From Azorinus chamasolen (lineage: Eukaryota; Mollusca; Bivalvia; Cardiida; Solecurtidae): a stretch of 64,000 nt of DNA. Location of the stretch: contig OY755242.1 of the NCBI GenBank assembly GCA_963576725.1, positions 20,953,315 through 21,017,314 on the forward strand, in the 5' to 3' direction. The notes under the pieces are model-generated. The model saw only the letters and a list, made by a program, of their open reading frames with translations, had not been told where the DNA came from and made no database searches. How positions within the stretch are numbered: position 1 is the first letter of the stretch; each line of letters starts with the position of its first letter. Shown one piece after another: positions 1 to 10,566 of this stretch. The position numbers and the translations under genes are program-made.

Positions 1-100
1 TATCATGTAATAAACTAAAGACTTTTCACACTGTGTGTGCTCATTCCAATTTAAACATTCAGCATTCAAAGGATTCTTGCTAAACTATCTACCAATAAAT

Positions 101-213
101 GTCAAATAGTGGGGCTAGATTGTCAAATAGAGGGGCTAGATTGTCAAATAGAGGGGCTAGATTGTCAAATAGTGGGGCTAGATTGTCAAATTGTGGGACT
201 AGATTGTCAAATA
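101..213. repeat. 21-bp minisatellite, about five units
   Basis: The word GTCAAATAG(T/A)GGGGCTAGATT recurs at 101, 122, 143, 164, 185 and 206, exactly 21 bp apart. As 21 is a multiple of three and the unit has no stop in one frame, it mimics a 7-residue peptide repeat (GLDCQI plus one residue). An identical array lies at 48787-48899. I do not regard it as coding. Confidence 0.9.
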
Positions 214-259
214 CAGTATAACCTGCGGCCTTTCATTGTTTTGAACTTAGGAGTCTTAA

Positions 260-501
260 CCCTTTGCTTGCTATTCACGTCAATATACCTACCTGTAAAA
301 AGTGAAGACCCAGATGAGACAGCTCCTGCAGGAGATGTCTCATCAGTGTCTGCACTATTTACAAGTTGATTGTGCAACCAGTGCACTCCACAGCAGTGAT
401 TGCACCGCGAAATACTTGTACGCAGTGAAGATATATGTAATTATACAACAGGGCATGGGTAAAGAAGGAGAAATGTATTTTTAAATTCAGCAAGAGAAGG
501 G
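260..501. mobile_element. TTAA-flanked MITE with central palindrome (piggyBac-like ends)
   Basis: Flanked by TTAA at 256-259 and 502-505. It starts CCCTTTGCTTGC and ends GAGAAGGG, so the ends are CCCTT...AAGGG, typical of piggyBac-superfamily termini. An imperfect palindrome at about 293-362 is centred on CTCCTGCAGGAG. There is no transposase. The copy at 48946-49187 has a more symmetrical centre (GCTCCTACAGGAGC). Confidence 0.65.
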
Positions 502-1122
502 TTAATAATACGAGGCAAAGGTAATGCAGAATGTTCCTTTTGATGGCTGTCTAAGACAGATTCCACTGTAATGGAATTTGAATAAGGTATACAATATTTT
601 GAATCCAATATAATCCATTTGTATACCTGTTAATAGTGTTAAATAAACTGTCTAGATTCCTGTAGACCCAGACTAATGGGATTCTGAAGGAGTCCTGCAG
701 GGTATTCATCACAACAAAATATTTTCGAAAAGTCAGGTCAACACATATGTAGACAAATTCATTAACCCTTTATTATATGGAGACACCCATGACACCTTTG
801 CAAACAGAGATGACCAAGATCAAACGGCTTCTGTCTGCAGGATCCGCTCTGTTTGCTGATGGAATAACATAGATCTGATTCTACAGTTTCATCGACACTT
901 GCCAAACATTCTCTTGTTCATATGCAATTATAAAAAAAACCCAGCTAATTGATATTTGTACCTGCATTAATTAGTTACATGTATAATCAAGGAGTAAAGG
1001 GTTTACCATTTCCCTGTTCGGTATTCATGCAACAAAACATGATTTCATGAATATTTTAAGCTGAGTTTTTATAATGTAACCCTGATGAGACGGTTCATTT
1101 ACTAGACGTTAAAATGTATGTA

Positions 1123-1326
1123 CATTAAAACCTCTCTATAACGGCCACTAAGTTACACCAAGTATTGTGTATTAAAGGCAGGTGGCTGCTTAACGTAAGG
1201 TGAAAGTATAACGGAACGCTCCTTTAGGAGCGTTCTGTTTTACTTTCACCTTGCTTTAAGCAATCACCTGCCCTAAATACCAACTAATTAACACAATTTA
1301 GTGGTCGTTATAGAGAGGTTTCCCTG
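1123..1326. mobile_element. pogo-like palindromic MITE
   Basis: Left end CATTAAAACCTCTCTATAAC and right end GTTATAGAGAGGTTTCCCTG, flanked by TA. It is a near-perfect inverted repeat over its whole length with a dyad centre CGCTCCTTTAGGAGCG. TA duplication and CAG/CTG-type ends match pogo/Tigger elements of the Tc1-mariner superfamily. It has no coding capacity. Counterpart at 49808-50011. Confidence 0.7.
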
Positions 1327-1381
1327 TAGTGGTACATGTAAACATGATCGTTTGACATAAGCAGGAGCTTATATGTGTATA

Positions 1382-1518
1382 CAGTAAAACCTCTCTATAC
1401 CGACCATTAAATTGTGTTTGAGCGTTCTGTTTTACTTTCACCTTGCTTTAAGTAGCCACCTGTCCTAAATACCAACTAATTAACATAATTTAGTGGCCAT
1501 TATAGAGAGGTTTTACTG
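1382..1518. mobile_element. pogo-like MITE, most of left arm deleted
   Basis: Begins CAGTAAAACCTCTCTATACC after TA and ends GGTTTTACTG. The right arm is complete, but the left arm jumps from TTAAATTGTGTT straight to GAGCGTTCTG, losing the left inner arm and the centre. The copy at 50067-50218 retains about 16 bp more of the left arm. This is the expected scar of replication slippage across a hairpin. Confidence 0.65.
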
Positions 1519-1589
1519 CAAACTTTTCAAGGGAATAGTTTGTCTTTGTAGAAGCTGTTGAATCATATGTATATTATTCCATAAGTAAA

Positions 1590-1656
1590 CAGAGCAGACC
1601 CTGATCAGACGGCTCCTACAGGAGTCATATGACCTGGGTCTACTCAGTTTGCAAAT
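1590..1656. repeat. Isolated palindrome, arm type C (VDPDQ type)
   Basis: Imperfect dyad from GTAAACAGAGCAGACC to GGGTCTACTCAGTTTGC with centre GGCTCCTACAGGAGTC. Others of this family lie near 800-857, 6435-6502, 12088-12155, 40926-40993, 41717-41784, 43060-43127, 47832-47899, 48365-48433 and 57497-57564. In one frame the arms read FANSVDPDQ, so spurious open frames arise wherever they occur. Confidence 0.6.
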
Positions 1657-1696
1657 GCATCAAAAGGCGTTTGTATGAGGGACATACGGGTATTAA

Positions 1697-1917
1697 TCCA
1701 TTACCTCATACGCTATTTTTAGAAACAACCTCTTTGAATAAATTTACCGAAAAGGAGCATTAACTAGAGAAAAGGAAAATTTTAGAATTTTGTAGTTTGA
1801 AACCATTGTGATAAATAGAGCATTTGCTCCTATAGGAGCAAATGCTCTATTTATCACAATGGTTTCACATAGTGACTTTTACAGAGTCGTCAAAAGTCGT
1901 CAATATGAGGGAAAGGG
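1697..1917. mobile_element. TTAA MITE, arm type A (221 bp) with empty site in copy B
   Basis: Flanked by TTAA at 1693-1696 and 1918-1921. The orthologous place in copy B (50391-50394) is a single TTAA with the same flanks (GGGTA before, ACATACGGG after), so this is an insertion with a TTAA duplication. Ends are TCCATTACCTCATA and TATGAGGGAAAGGG. The central palindrome has arms GAAACCATTGTGATAAATAG and core GCTCCTATAGGAGC. piggyBac-like by target site; no transposase. Confidence 0.85.
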
Positions 1918-2211
1918 TTAAGACATACGGGTATAATCATTATGGGGCAAAATAGATATTGCTTTGAAATCACCACACTATGCTGTGGGTCAAAGTGCAT
2001 GGACTGAAGGAATTATCAGCTGTTAATATGTACCTGGCACAAAGTAGCTTGAAGGAATTACCAGCTGCAAATATGTTCTTGGCACAAAGTGGCCTAAAGG
2101 AATTATTAGCTGCAAATATGTACCTGACATTAACAATGTCCATCATATAAACGCATTTTTCATGCATTTACAAACAGGGTAGACCCAGATCAAACGGTTC
2201 CAACCGCAGCT

Positions 2212-5200
2212 GAGTCAATATATATTTTTGCCACATTTTGGATGTGCATGTTCACAAAAAAATCAACCAATTAAAATTAGTTATTTTTGAGTTTGCCCTA
2301 TTATTCAAAGTGTTCATTCAGCAAAACAAACACGCCTGACCCTTAAAATTTATTTATACCACGGCAATCATCATTTCTAACGATTCCCTATATGCTGATT
2401 CCTTGCTGTAACAGTTTTGTATTTTGATTTCTGAATATGTCTCATGGAAAAGGATACTTTGAAAGTGTTAATGTACAAATGAACTGAAGTCATTGTTGAC
2501 GATAGTTATGTATCAGCAATGATATATGCGTAAATAACATTAATTTATATGATGTACTGAGGTCACAGTTAATGCATTAGATCCTAGTAATTTGAAAAAT
2601 TGATTAAGTAAAAGGTTTGAATCCATGGTTACTTATGTAACAATAATTTTACATGGCATGAAGTTCGCCTTTTATTTCAAGCTAACATGCTGTAAAGAAT
2701 CAATTAATTCAAGAAAAAAATGCTGTTAAATAGCATGTTACATCAAGGAATCAGTGTAACATAATTGACCCTAAAAGTTACGGCACGGAAAATTAAGAAA
2801 GCTTTTTGTAATAAACAAAGTTTTTTTAACTTCAACTTCAACTATCATGGTTTTAAACACGAAAAGAACAGTAAAAGACATGGTGTAAGTGATGCAACCA
2901 TTGTTTATAACATTGTTTTCTTTTTTTCATGTTCTTGAAATTTGAACGTTACATTAGAGAATGTTTCGTTACATCAAAGAAAACATAAAATTCTTCACTT
3001 CAAACTCTTACTTGTGAATGTAATCCCAATGGATATGTTCTCACTATCTATTAGTGGTTAATCTACACAAACACCTCGCTGTTAAAACACGGAATAATAA
3101 CAGTTAAAACTATAACTATCTAAAGGTGATGGAATACCCACGCTCAGCTGCCTTGATCGCAAATCTGCCATGGACAGTCAGACAGACAGACCACGAACAG
3201 ACATGCCACGGACAGACAGACCGACCGACACACTGACTCCTATATACCCCCTCTCAAACTAATATTCTGAAAATGGGTTATCCTTCGAAAACAAAAGTAG
3301 CAAAGCCAAAAGGGGAAATTCGGTTGTATTGAGTCTGTTCATGAGTAGTAATTAAAAGTGTAACACTACTCATGCCCACTAGCACCGGCTTAAGAAGTAT
3401 TCCATATTCAAAACTTATACCATCAAAACTAATGATTCCAAAAGACAATTCTGCTTTTCATTTCAATAGTTCTATTTCGTCAGTTTTTGACTTAAGATCT
3501 CTGTAACTTTTTGCTCGCATTCTATGGTATACTTTCTTTTCTTGCACTTTCTGTCTACTGGAATTCTCTCTTGGACTCTGATTTTGTGTCGATCTTGGTG
3601 TGGATGGTGGTTTCAAATTTTGTAGGTGCTCTACCTTGTTCTTCTCTTTCTGCGATTTTTTTGTAATCGCCATACTTTTCTTATATGAAGTTTCTCTCTT
3701 TCCATCATGTCCTTGACGTTTTTCCTTTTCCCCACTGCTTTATCTGTTCATACTTCTTGATTTTTTGCAAGTACCATTCCCTTATGTTGACACCTTTTGG
3801 CGCCTCTTCAAAAGTAACTGTTGAAACCATTGTGATAAATAGAGCATTTGCTCCTATTGCTCTATTTATCACATGGTTTCAATCTACAAAATTCTAAGTG
3901 TTCTTTTCTCTAGTTAATGCTCATTTTCTGTAGATTTATTCAAAGTGCTTGAATCTTATGAGGGAATGGGTTAACACAAACTCATGCTATGATTAAAATT
4001 AAACTTCCAGTACATAAGCAGTATGGTTCAAGGTGAGATGCAGAGTCACAGGGCATCTTATCTAGATCTGTACTAATTGTTTTTTAAGTTTCATGAGATG
4101 AGCATGTTTCCCTAATAGTCAGTCACAAAAACTGATGTCTCCCCCGATCCCTCGCACAGCACAGCACCCACACATACAAAATGACAAAGTGTTGATATCA
4201 TCGTAATGGACTTGATGAATGATACTTTCCCTCATCATGCACTGTCCACGCCACATGTTTTCAAAAATACAATAATAACAGGGAAAACTTCAAAAAATAT
4301 TGATACCCTTGGACATGACACTTCCTTCTATCATTTTCTTTCAATAAATGAAATTTCATTCCAATAGCATCAGTAGAACAGGAGTTATTGATCGAACAAA
4401 ACTATAACAAAGGACTATAACTCCAAAAGTATTGAGGCGAGAGTAATGGCCCCTGTATGCGTCCCTTCTTCTCATCATGCCCTTTCCATGTATGTAGTTT
4501 GCATTCAATGACATGAGCCATATCGGAGTTATTTTCGGGACAAGAAAGTGTGTAAAAATGTACAAGGGGTAATAACTTCAATGTTATTGAAGCCAGAGTT
4601 ATGGACCTTGTGCATGACACTTTCTCTAATTATTCTATTTCCTTATATCAAGTTATCAGCGAGCTGACCTCATGCATATAGGCGTTATCGCCCGGAAAGA
4701 GAGTGTGACTGACAGAGGGACAGACAAACGGACAGACAGATAGACCGAAAGACAGATAGACAACTCTCACAAAAACGATATGTCTCCCCCATATAAATAT
4801 GGGGAAAGAGACATAACTAACAGTCCAAAATCCTTTATGTAACAGTTTTATTCCATGCTGTAACAATCATCATGTGTAAATCTTAACGCATATTCATAAA
4901 AATAGATGATTTCAATTTTTTTGGAACTTTCCCCATCAGTTTATTACAAATCTCATCTAACATTAAAATCTATAAAATTTATTATAATAATTAGCAGCAG
5001 AGCTTAGCTAAATACTATGCGTACATATCCTTTATGTAACACTCCCGATCCATTATGTAACAAAAATCCATGTTACATCACGGACTGTTACAGTATGGAA
5101 GAATATCGCACTGAATGACCTTTACCTCCATGTATCACTCACTTGGCTGCTTGAGAACTCCAGTTTAATTTCAACACCATTCAGCATAAAAGTTAGGATA

Positions 5201-5825
5201 ATTGTAATAAACAAACCACGGATCATAAGAGCACTGTTGATGTTACATCAATGAAATAAATAGTTTGTACGCACTTACCTAAAATATTATATGTATCTGT
5301 GAATGAACATCAGAGGTGAAAGAGGTTTGTAAACAACCGCCATTTTTACTGTAGCGCTGTAGGTATTACTAAGGGAGCCTGCTCTTACTACTTTGGTATT
5401 ATCATTGCACTGCACTAGGTTATCTTACATGAATGTTACATCATTGAACCAATATTCTGTGACAGTATACAGAATGTTGAAAATAACCAAAAACTTTCGG
5501 ATATAAAGGTCATAAGCTGTGCTTCTTCTTGAGAAATAATAGTTAATGCTAATAATTAAACTTATGAGCCGGTTAAAAAATCAAAATTGCCAATTAGCTA
5601 ATTTACTTCTTGTAATTTTGATTTTGGGACACGATAATTCAATCAATTTGGTCACTTTGGTTTAATTTTATTTCATTAAATACTTCATTCAAGAAAAAGA
5701 AAATTGCTCTGGGGTGTTTTTAACAACAAGCTAAATAAACCGAACGTAAAATCATTTGCCAATATAAGTCAGTTAGAACGATATAGCTAAAGGACAGACA
5801 ATGTTACAAAATTATATATTGACTC
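2212..5825. mobile_element. 3.6-kb non-autonomous TIR element inserted in a palindrome
   Basis: Bounded by a perfect 13-bp inverted repeat, GAGTCAATATATA at 2212 and TATATATTGACTC ending at 5825. Copy B lacks it and shows the intact site (50724-50731, AGCTATCT). Flanks fit a 4-bp duplication, AGCT on the left and ATCT on the right (one mismatch). The insertion splits a C-type palindrome (2172-2211 and 5830-5852). No transposase was recognised. The word GTTACATCA recurs near both ends. Inside are GACAGACAG-rich stretches, diverged direct repeats of roughly 110 bp (about 4020-4700) and a nested TTAA MITE. Superfamily unassigned. Confidence 0.75.
3771..3970. mobile_element. TTAA MITE, arm type A, nested in the 3.6-kb element
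   Basis: The right end GAGGGAATGGG abuts TTAA (3971-3974). The left end is degraded (ATTCCCTTATGTTGACACC). The central palindrome (about 3825-3880) has lost part of one half of its core, reading GCTCCTATTGCTC rather than GCTCCTATAGGAGC. It inserted after or together with its host element. Confidence 0.6.
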
Positions 5826-6399
5826 ATCTATCTAATCAGAGCATGAACTGTTTGCTATTGACAAATATAAATATGTGCTCATTGCCAAAAGTCATATGAT
5901 CATGTGGCGTTATAAACTATCATCTAAATAATATCTATGTTGGCATTATAGTTTACATGAGTAATCTTGAAAAAATGAGTTTTACTGTCCATGACAAAAA
6001 ATGACAAAAAGTAAAATTGTGATTGCTCATACTGTATTTTTATTTCTTTTTTTTTACCAGTATTAAAATATCATGGAAAGGTGGTTCATATCATTCCAGT
6101 CCATTGAGCTCGTTACCTAATGAATATTCATGTAAGAAATAATGATATGAATATTAATCAGCCGAATGTTTAACAACGTTATGAACCTGGGAGGTTTTGA
6201 TTGTGACAGAAACTGCATAAAATGATTATCTACAGTAAAACCTCAGATGGATCCTATAAGAGCCATCTAACCTGGCACTACTCTGCAAAAGCTTAAATAA
6301 GCGTTTATATTAAGGAACGGGTTAATTCAAACTAACATTGGACAGATAATGAATTGCGATCGTCGTATGATCATGTCTGCCGTAGAACGTCAAGTGTAA

Positions 6400-6640
6400 C
6401 CCTTTCATCAATAAATACGCCTTTCTACGCCTTTACAAACAGTGTAGACCCAGATCAGGCGGTTTCTATAGGAGCCGAGTGATCGGGGTCTGATCTGTTT
6501 GCTTATAAAACAATATATGGCATCATATTCTACTGTTTCTGCCATGGACGTAATTATCTTCCTTTGTCAATGTACTAATTTAATTAATCTAATTAATATT
6601 CATGATGTCATTTTTACATGAATATTCATTGAGTACAGGG
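6400..6640. mobile_element. TTAA MITE carrying C-type palindrome, reverse orientation
   Basis: Starts CCCTTTCATCAATAAATACG after GTAA (a mutated TTAA) and ends GAGTACAGGG before TTAA (6641-6644). The palindrome at 6435-6502 (ACAAACAGTGTAGACCC to GTTTGC) has the core TTTCTATAGGAGCC. Counterpart at 51530-51771. The ATGAATATTCAT-rich part is shared by many elements here. Confidence 0.65.
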
Positions 6641-6832
6641 TTAACACTTGCACGCTAGAATGCACGATCAACGGGTCTGAGTAGCAGCTAGGGTCGTGAA
6701 ATAGGATGAGTTCGGTATTATGACAGGCATAAGGATCTTCTCACCATCTAGTCTCCATTCAAACATACAACTTGTTTAACCCTTGAATGCCTAATCCAGT
6801 GTACCTAGATCAGAATCTGATGCCGTCTTGTG

Positions 6833-7121
6833 GCGTAATGGACAACTTAGTCTCTATACGTTTCTACATGTTTATTTCTTCGTATCGTGATGTCTTACTA
6901 ACATACATGACCATGTCTCCCTAAGACTCTCCTTTCAACCCTCTCTCTCTCCAGTATATATATCCAATGCCTTGTAATGTCTAGACTTATATGACAGGTA
7001 TACTATCTCATGTGTATTCTTGACATATTGATAAATATATACATGTATACTGTACATGTATCATACAGTCCATAACCATTTAACCTCTAGCCCGTAACAT
7101 AAGTGTTATGTTACAGTCTAC
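6833..7121. other. Segment present in copy A only, no gene seen
   Basis: Copy B (near 51958) joins the sequence before GTCTTGTGGCGTAATGG directly to that at about 7121. It holds AT-rich DNA with short TATA runs and no recognisable reading frame. I see no terminal repeats, so it may be a deletion in copy B. Confidence 0.5.
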
Positions 7122-7416
7122 AGCACACATGCCAGGCGCGTGACCATTTTTTTCTGCTGTCAAAGTATGATGTCTAAATGTATTTGAAGATATATGTCAG
7201 TAGTATTTATGACACAGTCAAACGCTTGTCACCTGTGGTCTACAGTAATCGTGTAACATGAGTATGCTCTGCAAACAAACGTGTCAAACCAGTGAATATA
7301 CAAAGCGTTATATAGTGATGCAGTAAATATATTCTACAACGACCAACAAGCAAGGATTCATTTATGTGTAAGTTAGGCATATGGTAGCGTTATGAAAGAC
7401 GTTCGTCCTCCATTAA

Positions 7417-7640
7417 CCCATTACCTCATAGGCTATTTTTATATACAGCCTATTTTAATAATTCTACCGAAAAGGAGGATTAACTAGAGAAAAGGAAAAT
7501 TTTAAAATGTTGTAGTTTGAAACCATTGTGATAAATAGAGCATTTGCTCCTATAGGATCAAATGCTCTATTTATCACAATGGTTTCACAAAGTGACTTTT
7601 ACAGAGTCAAAAGCCGTCAGTACATTTATGAGGGAATGGG
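7417..7640. mobile_element. TTAA MITE, arm type A
   Basis: TTAA at 7413-7416 and 7641-7644, ends CCCATTACCTCATA and TATGAGGGAATGGG. The central palindrome is nearly perfect; one G>T in the right core gives GCTCCTATAGGATC. The counterpart at 52255-52472 retains the perfect GCTCCTATAGGAGC core. Confidence 0.8.
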
Positions 7641-7849
7641 TTAAACAGCCACACGATTTAACAGTTTACTGCATAAATATTGTGTAAGAAATAATGACGC
7701 CATGAAAATATTAATTAAATTAATTTTATGGTAGTACATGGACACGGGACTTTTGGCCATGACAGAATCATTAGAATAATATCTAATATCATAAGTAAAC
7801 AGAGTAAATCCTGATCAGACGTTTCCTACATGCTAGTAGACATATTCAT

Positions 7850-8390
7850 AGACACATTTTTATTTCATGTCGGATAGTATATAGCAAAGAAACATAAGCC
7901 CTGTAGGGCTTTTATTCTGACAAACATAAGTATATATAAACAGAAAACAAAACAAAATAAAATTTAGAACAGAATCACAGACTTGCATGATTTTAAGTAC
8001 AAAGCTAAAGCACATACAAAAGTTACAATTAAAGCAAAGGTTTAAGACCAGTTTAAAACGAGCACATTTATGTAGCGGAAAGTTTGAATTTATTCAAACT
8101 TAAAACAAAACTAACTAAAAACTGCGTGAAAGGTGCTGATCTAGACCAGATGCGTAAATACTGCCATCAAGAGGGGAAATAAAAAGCGATATACAAAAAG
8201 AACACAAAAGTGTGACATATAAGAAAGTAATTAAGAACATATATCACCTCAAATCCGATTTGAGAGGATCTGATCAGCAACTTACACACCACTAGGAGAC
8301 GTTTATTCAAATCAAGAATATAACAGGAACTTATGTCTAAGCCTAGGTATAAAAACAACCTTATTTACTTGTTTTCTATAGAAGTCCAAA
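7850..8390. other. Conserved AT-rich block, possible retroelement 3' end
   Basis: Conserved in copy B (about 52680-53205) with small indels. Read on the minus strand it is T-rich and contains AATAAA near a hairpin (AGCCCTGTAGGGCTT), as in a retroelement 3' untranslated end. The minus-strand frame of 63-72 residues is not recognisable and I do not call it a gene. Confidence 0.25.
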
Positions 8391-8432
8391 GTTACATTGG
8401 ATAGTGGATAAAGAAAGCAGATGCAGGCTTAA

Positions 8433-8617
8433 CACATTCCCTCTTAATGACGCATTTTGGCGCCTCTGTAAAAGTCAAATTTAGAAACCATTTTGATAAA
8501 TAGAGCATTTGCATGGTTTCAAAACTACACAATTCTAAAGTTTTTCTTTTCGCTAGTTAATGCTCCTTTTCGGTAGGTTAATTCAAAGAGATTTGGTCTA
8601 AAATAGGATAGAATGAG
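8433..8617. mobile_element. TTAA MITE, arm type A, palindrome half lost
   Basis: TTAA at 8429-8432 and 8618-8621, ends ACATTCCCTCTTAATGACGC and AGGATAGAATGAG. The palindrome reads GAGCATTTGC directly into ATGGTTTC, so the inner right arm is gone. The counterpart at 53245-53443 keeps both arms (core GAGCATTTGCTC). Confidence 0.7.
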
Positions 8618-9289
8618 TTAAAGCAGGATAAAGGCAAAGCAGAAACTTTAACTCGTTCCAAGCATACATCTGACTCTTGATTGCTGGATATAGATACTGT
8701 AGATAAATGTGTGGTAGTAACTCCATACAGTGTGCCTTTGCAAACACAGTAGATCCGGATTAGAACGGCCTGATCAGGATCTGTTGTTTAATTATGACTT
8801 AAAATGGTTATGACTGGTAGCCCATAATTTCGTGTGCATATGCCATTAAAAGCACCCAGTTAAATTATATTCATGATCTCATTATTTATGTAGAAGGAAA
8901 GGGTTAAGGAATAGGAAGCAATTAAAAATGTTGGGAGTTATTAAAGGATAGGGTAGTAACATGCATCAAAATGATCAATAAAAATAAAAAAGAGAAAGCA
9001 AACAAAGATGCTATATCATGATCTATCTGATCTGGGTCTACTCTGTTCGCAAAAAAACGCATTTATTGTGGAAAGGTAAATAACCTTATGTTCATTAATT
9101 AAGGTTCTATTGCACTTCTTGTGTAGATTCGTCCCATCCACGCGTGGCTTTGAATGCAGTTTCTGATCAGGTCCTACACTGTAAACTCGTCTCATCCTCG
9201 TCTGGCTTTGAACACTGTAGATATTGTAGACTCGATCCAGCCCCGCCTTCTTGAATTATCTGATCAGATTCTACAATGTACAATGTACG

Positions 9290-9360
9290 CAGACGTTTTT
9301 TGAACGCACATATCCTGTGTGAAAAAAGCGCTATATAAATGTGGTATAATAAATAAATAA
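9290..9360 (+). repeat. SINE-like 3' tail (GCGCTATATAAATG + ATAA repeats)
   Basis: Contains the tail AGCGCTATATAAATGTGGTA followed by TAATAAATAAATAA. The same tail, usually with (ATA)n, occurs at 18220-18295, 19761-19838, 33275-33346, 54146-54213 and 63150-63220, and inverted at about 18885-18960. A fixed end plus short microsatellite is typical of SINE/LINE 3' ends. No Pol III head is visible at this copy. Confidence 0.45.
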
Positions 9361-9551
9361 ATCTTGAGATACATGTTGCAGTGTTTTGATAAATAATAAA
9401 CCTCGCGCGGTAGATTGTGCAGGTCGTAAGAACACGTGATGTCTTGTCCGTGACAGAAACTATAGACCCGGATCTCTAATAACCTATAAACCTATAATCA
9501 TACAGAATAAACCCTTATCAAACAGCTCCTACAGCAGCCGTCTGATAGAGG

Positions 9552-9559
9552 TACATGTA
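9552..9559. other. Probable transposon excision footprint (TACATGTA)
   Basis: At the orthologous site in copy B a 597-bp element (54400-54996) with ends CAG...CTG sits between two TA dinucleotides. Here the site reads TA-CATG-TA: both TAs plus two bases from each element end (CA and TG). An unoccupied site should have one TA, so excision with a 4-bp footprint fits best. Confidence 0.5.
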
Positions 9560-9728
9560 GTCTGTTTGCAAAAGCGTGAAATGGCGTTTCTATCAGCTAA
9601 AAGATTAAACTGGTCTGTTTTAAAACGTGGCCAAAAACTATAAATTCAGATAATTGTTATCAATAGGTGTTTTACAGGTGATGTTTTCTCATCTGCCAAA
9701 ATTCAGTCCAGAAAAAAACAGTATTTAA

Positions 9729-9923
9729 CCCATTCCCTCCTACTGGTGCATTTTGACGCCTCTATAAATGCCATGTTTTGAAACCATGGTGATAAATAGA
9801 GCATTTGCACCTATGGTTTCAAAATTAGACAATTCTTAACTTTTCCATTTCTCTAGTAAATGCCATTTTTCGGTAGATTTATACAAAGATGCTGTGTCTA
9901 AAAATAATGAAGAAAGGAATGAG
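9729..9923. mobile_element. TTAA MITE, arm type A, shortened palindrome
   Basis: TTAA at 9725-9728 and 9924-9927, ends CCCATTCCCTCC and GAAAGGAATGAG. The palindrome is collapsed to GAGCATTTGCACCTATGGTTTC, missing most of the second arm. Copy B (55193-55385) has the same collapse plus a truncated right end, so the collapse predates the duplication. Confidence 0.65.
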
Positions 9924-10136
9924 TTAATAGATTCATCACATTCATATTCATGTGAGAAATAATGACTGTATGACTATTAATAAGATTAATTGTATAATGA
10001 CATTACATGTATATACAGGGGCCGTTTCGATCATGTCAGAAACTACAATCTGAATTACGATCCTATTCAGATGGATCCTACAGGAGTAGTCCAATCTGGA
10101 TCTATTCTATTTGAAAATGTGCCACAGGTCGCTAAA

Positions 10137-10385
10137 CCATTTACTCCATGAATATTCGTTATGATATCATGACTATTAATTAACTTAATTGTTATAATCG
10201 TACATGGATACTGGACGTTTGGCCATGCAACAACTTTAGAATCAAACTTACATTACATCATATAAGCAAGCAGAGTAGACCCTGGTCAGACGGATCCTAT
10301 AGGAGGGCTCTTATAGGAGCCGGGCCGTCTGATCTGGATCTAATGTTTGTGGAGGCATAGAAAGGCGTATTTATGGAGTAAAGGG
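10137..10385. mobile_element. TTAA MITE with a double-core C-type palindrome
   Basis: Left flank TAAA (TTAA in copy B, 55550-55553) and right TTAA (10386-10389). It starts CCATTTACTCCATGAATATT and ends TATGGAGTAAAGGG. The palindrome centre contains two partial cores in tandem, GGATCCTATAGGAGG and GCTCTTATAGGAGCC, as if a core were duplicated inside the hairpin. Copy B: 55554-55802. Confidence 0.6.
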
Positions 10386-10566
10386 TTAAAGTCGTATCAT
10401 AGAAAAAAGTATGTTAAAGAGCGTATCTATGAAGTAAAGGATTAACTTTGAGTTCTAAGAAAATGTAAATTAAATATAAAGCAATTATCGCCGGTTTTAG
10501 TTGCCAGAAAGCATGCAATATTGTAGGAACGTGCGGGTACAGTGTATGACCCGTTAAGTAGATATA

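Noticed and set aside
109..369. Plus-strand frame with a 7-residue GLDCQI repeat (also 48795-49055)
   Set aside because: It is the translation of a 21-bp minisatellite running into a MITE; there is no start context or domain.
1697..1917. Reading the regular palindromes as a CRISPR-like array
   Set aside because: They are dispersed and transposon-bounded without regular spacers, in a eukaryotic genome.
3458..3715. Lys/Arg-rich minus-strand frame (ends KSYRDLKSKTDEIELLK) inside the 3.6-kb element
   Set aside because: Low-complexity, with a stop upstream and no recognisable transposase or DNA-binding motif. It could be a fragment of a lost element protein, but I cannot support it.
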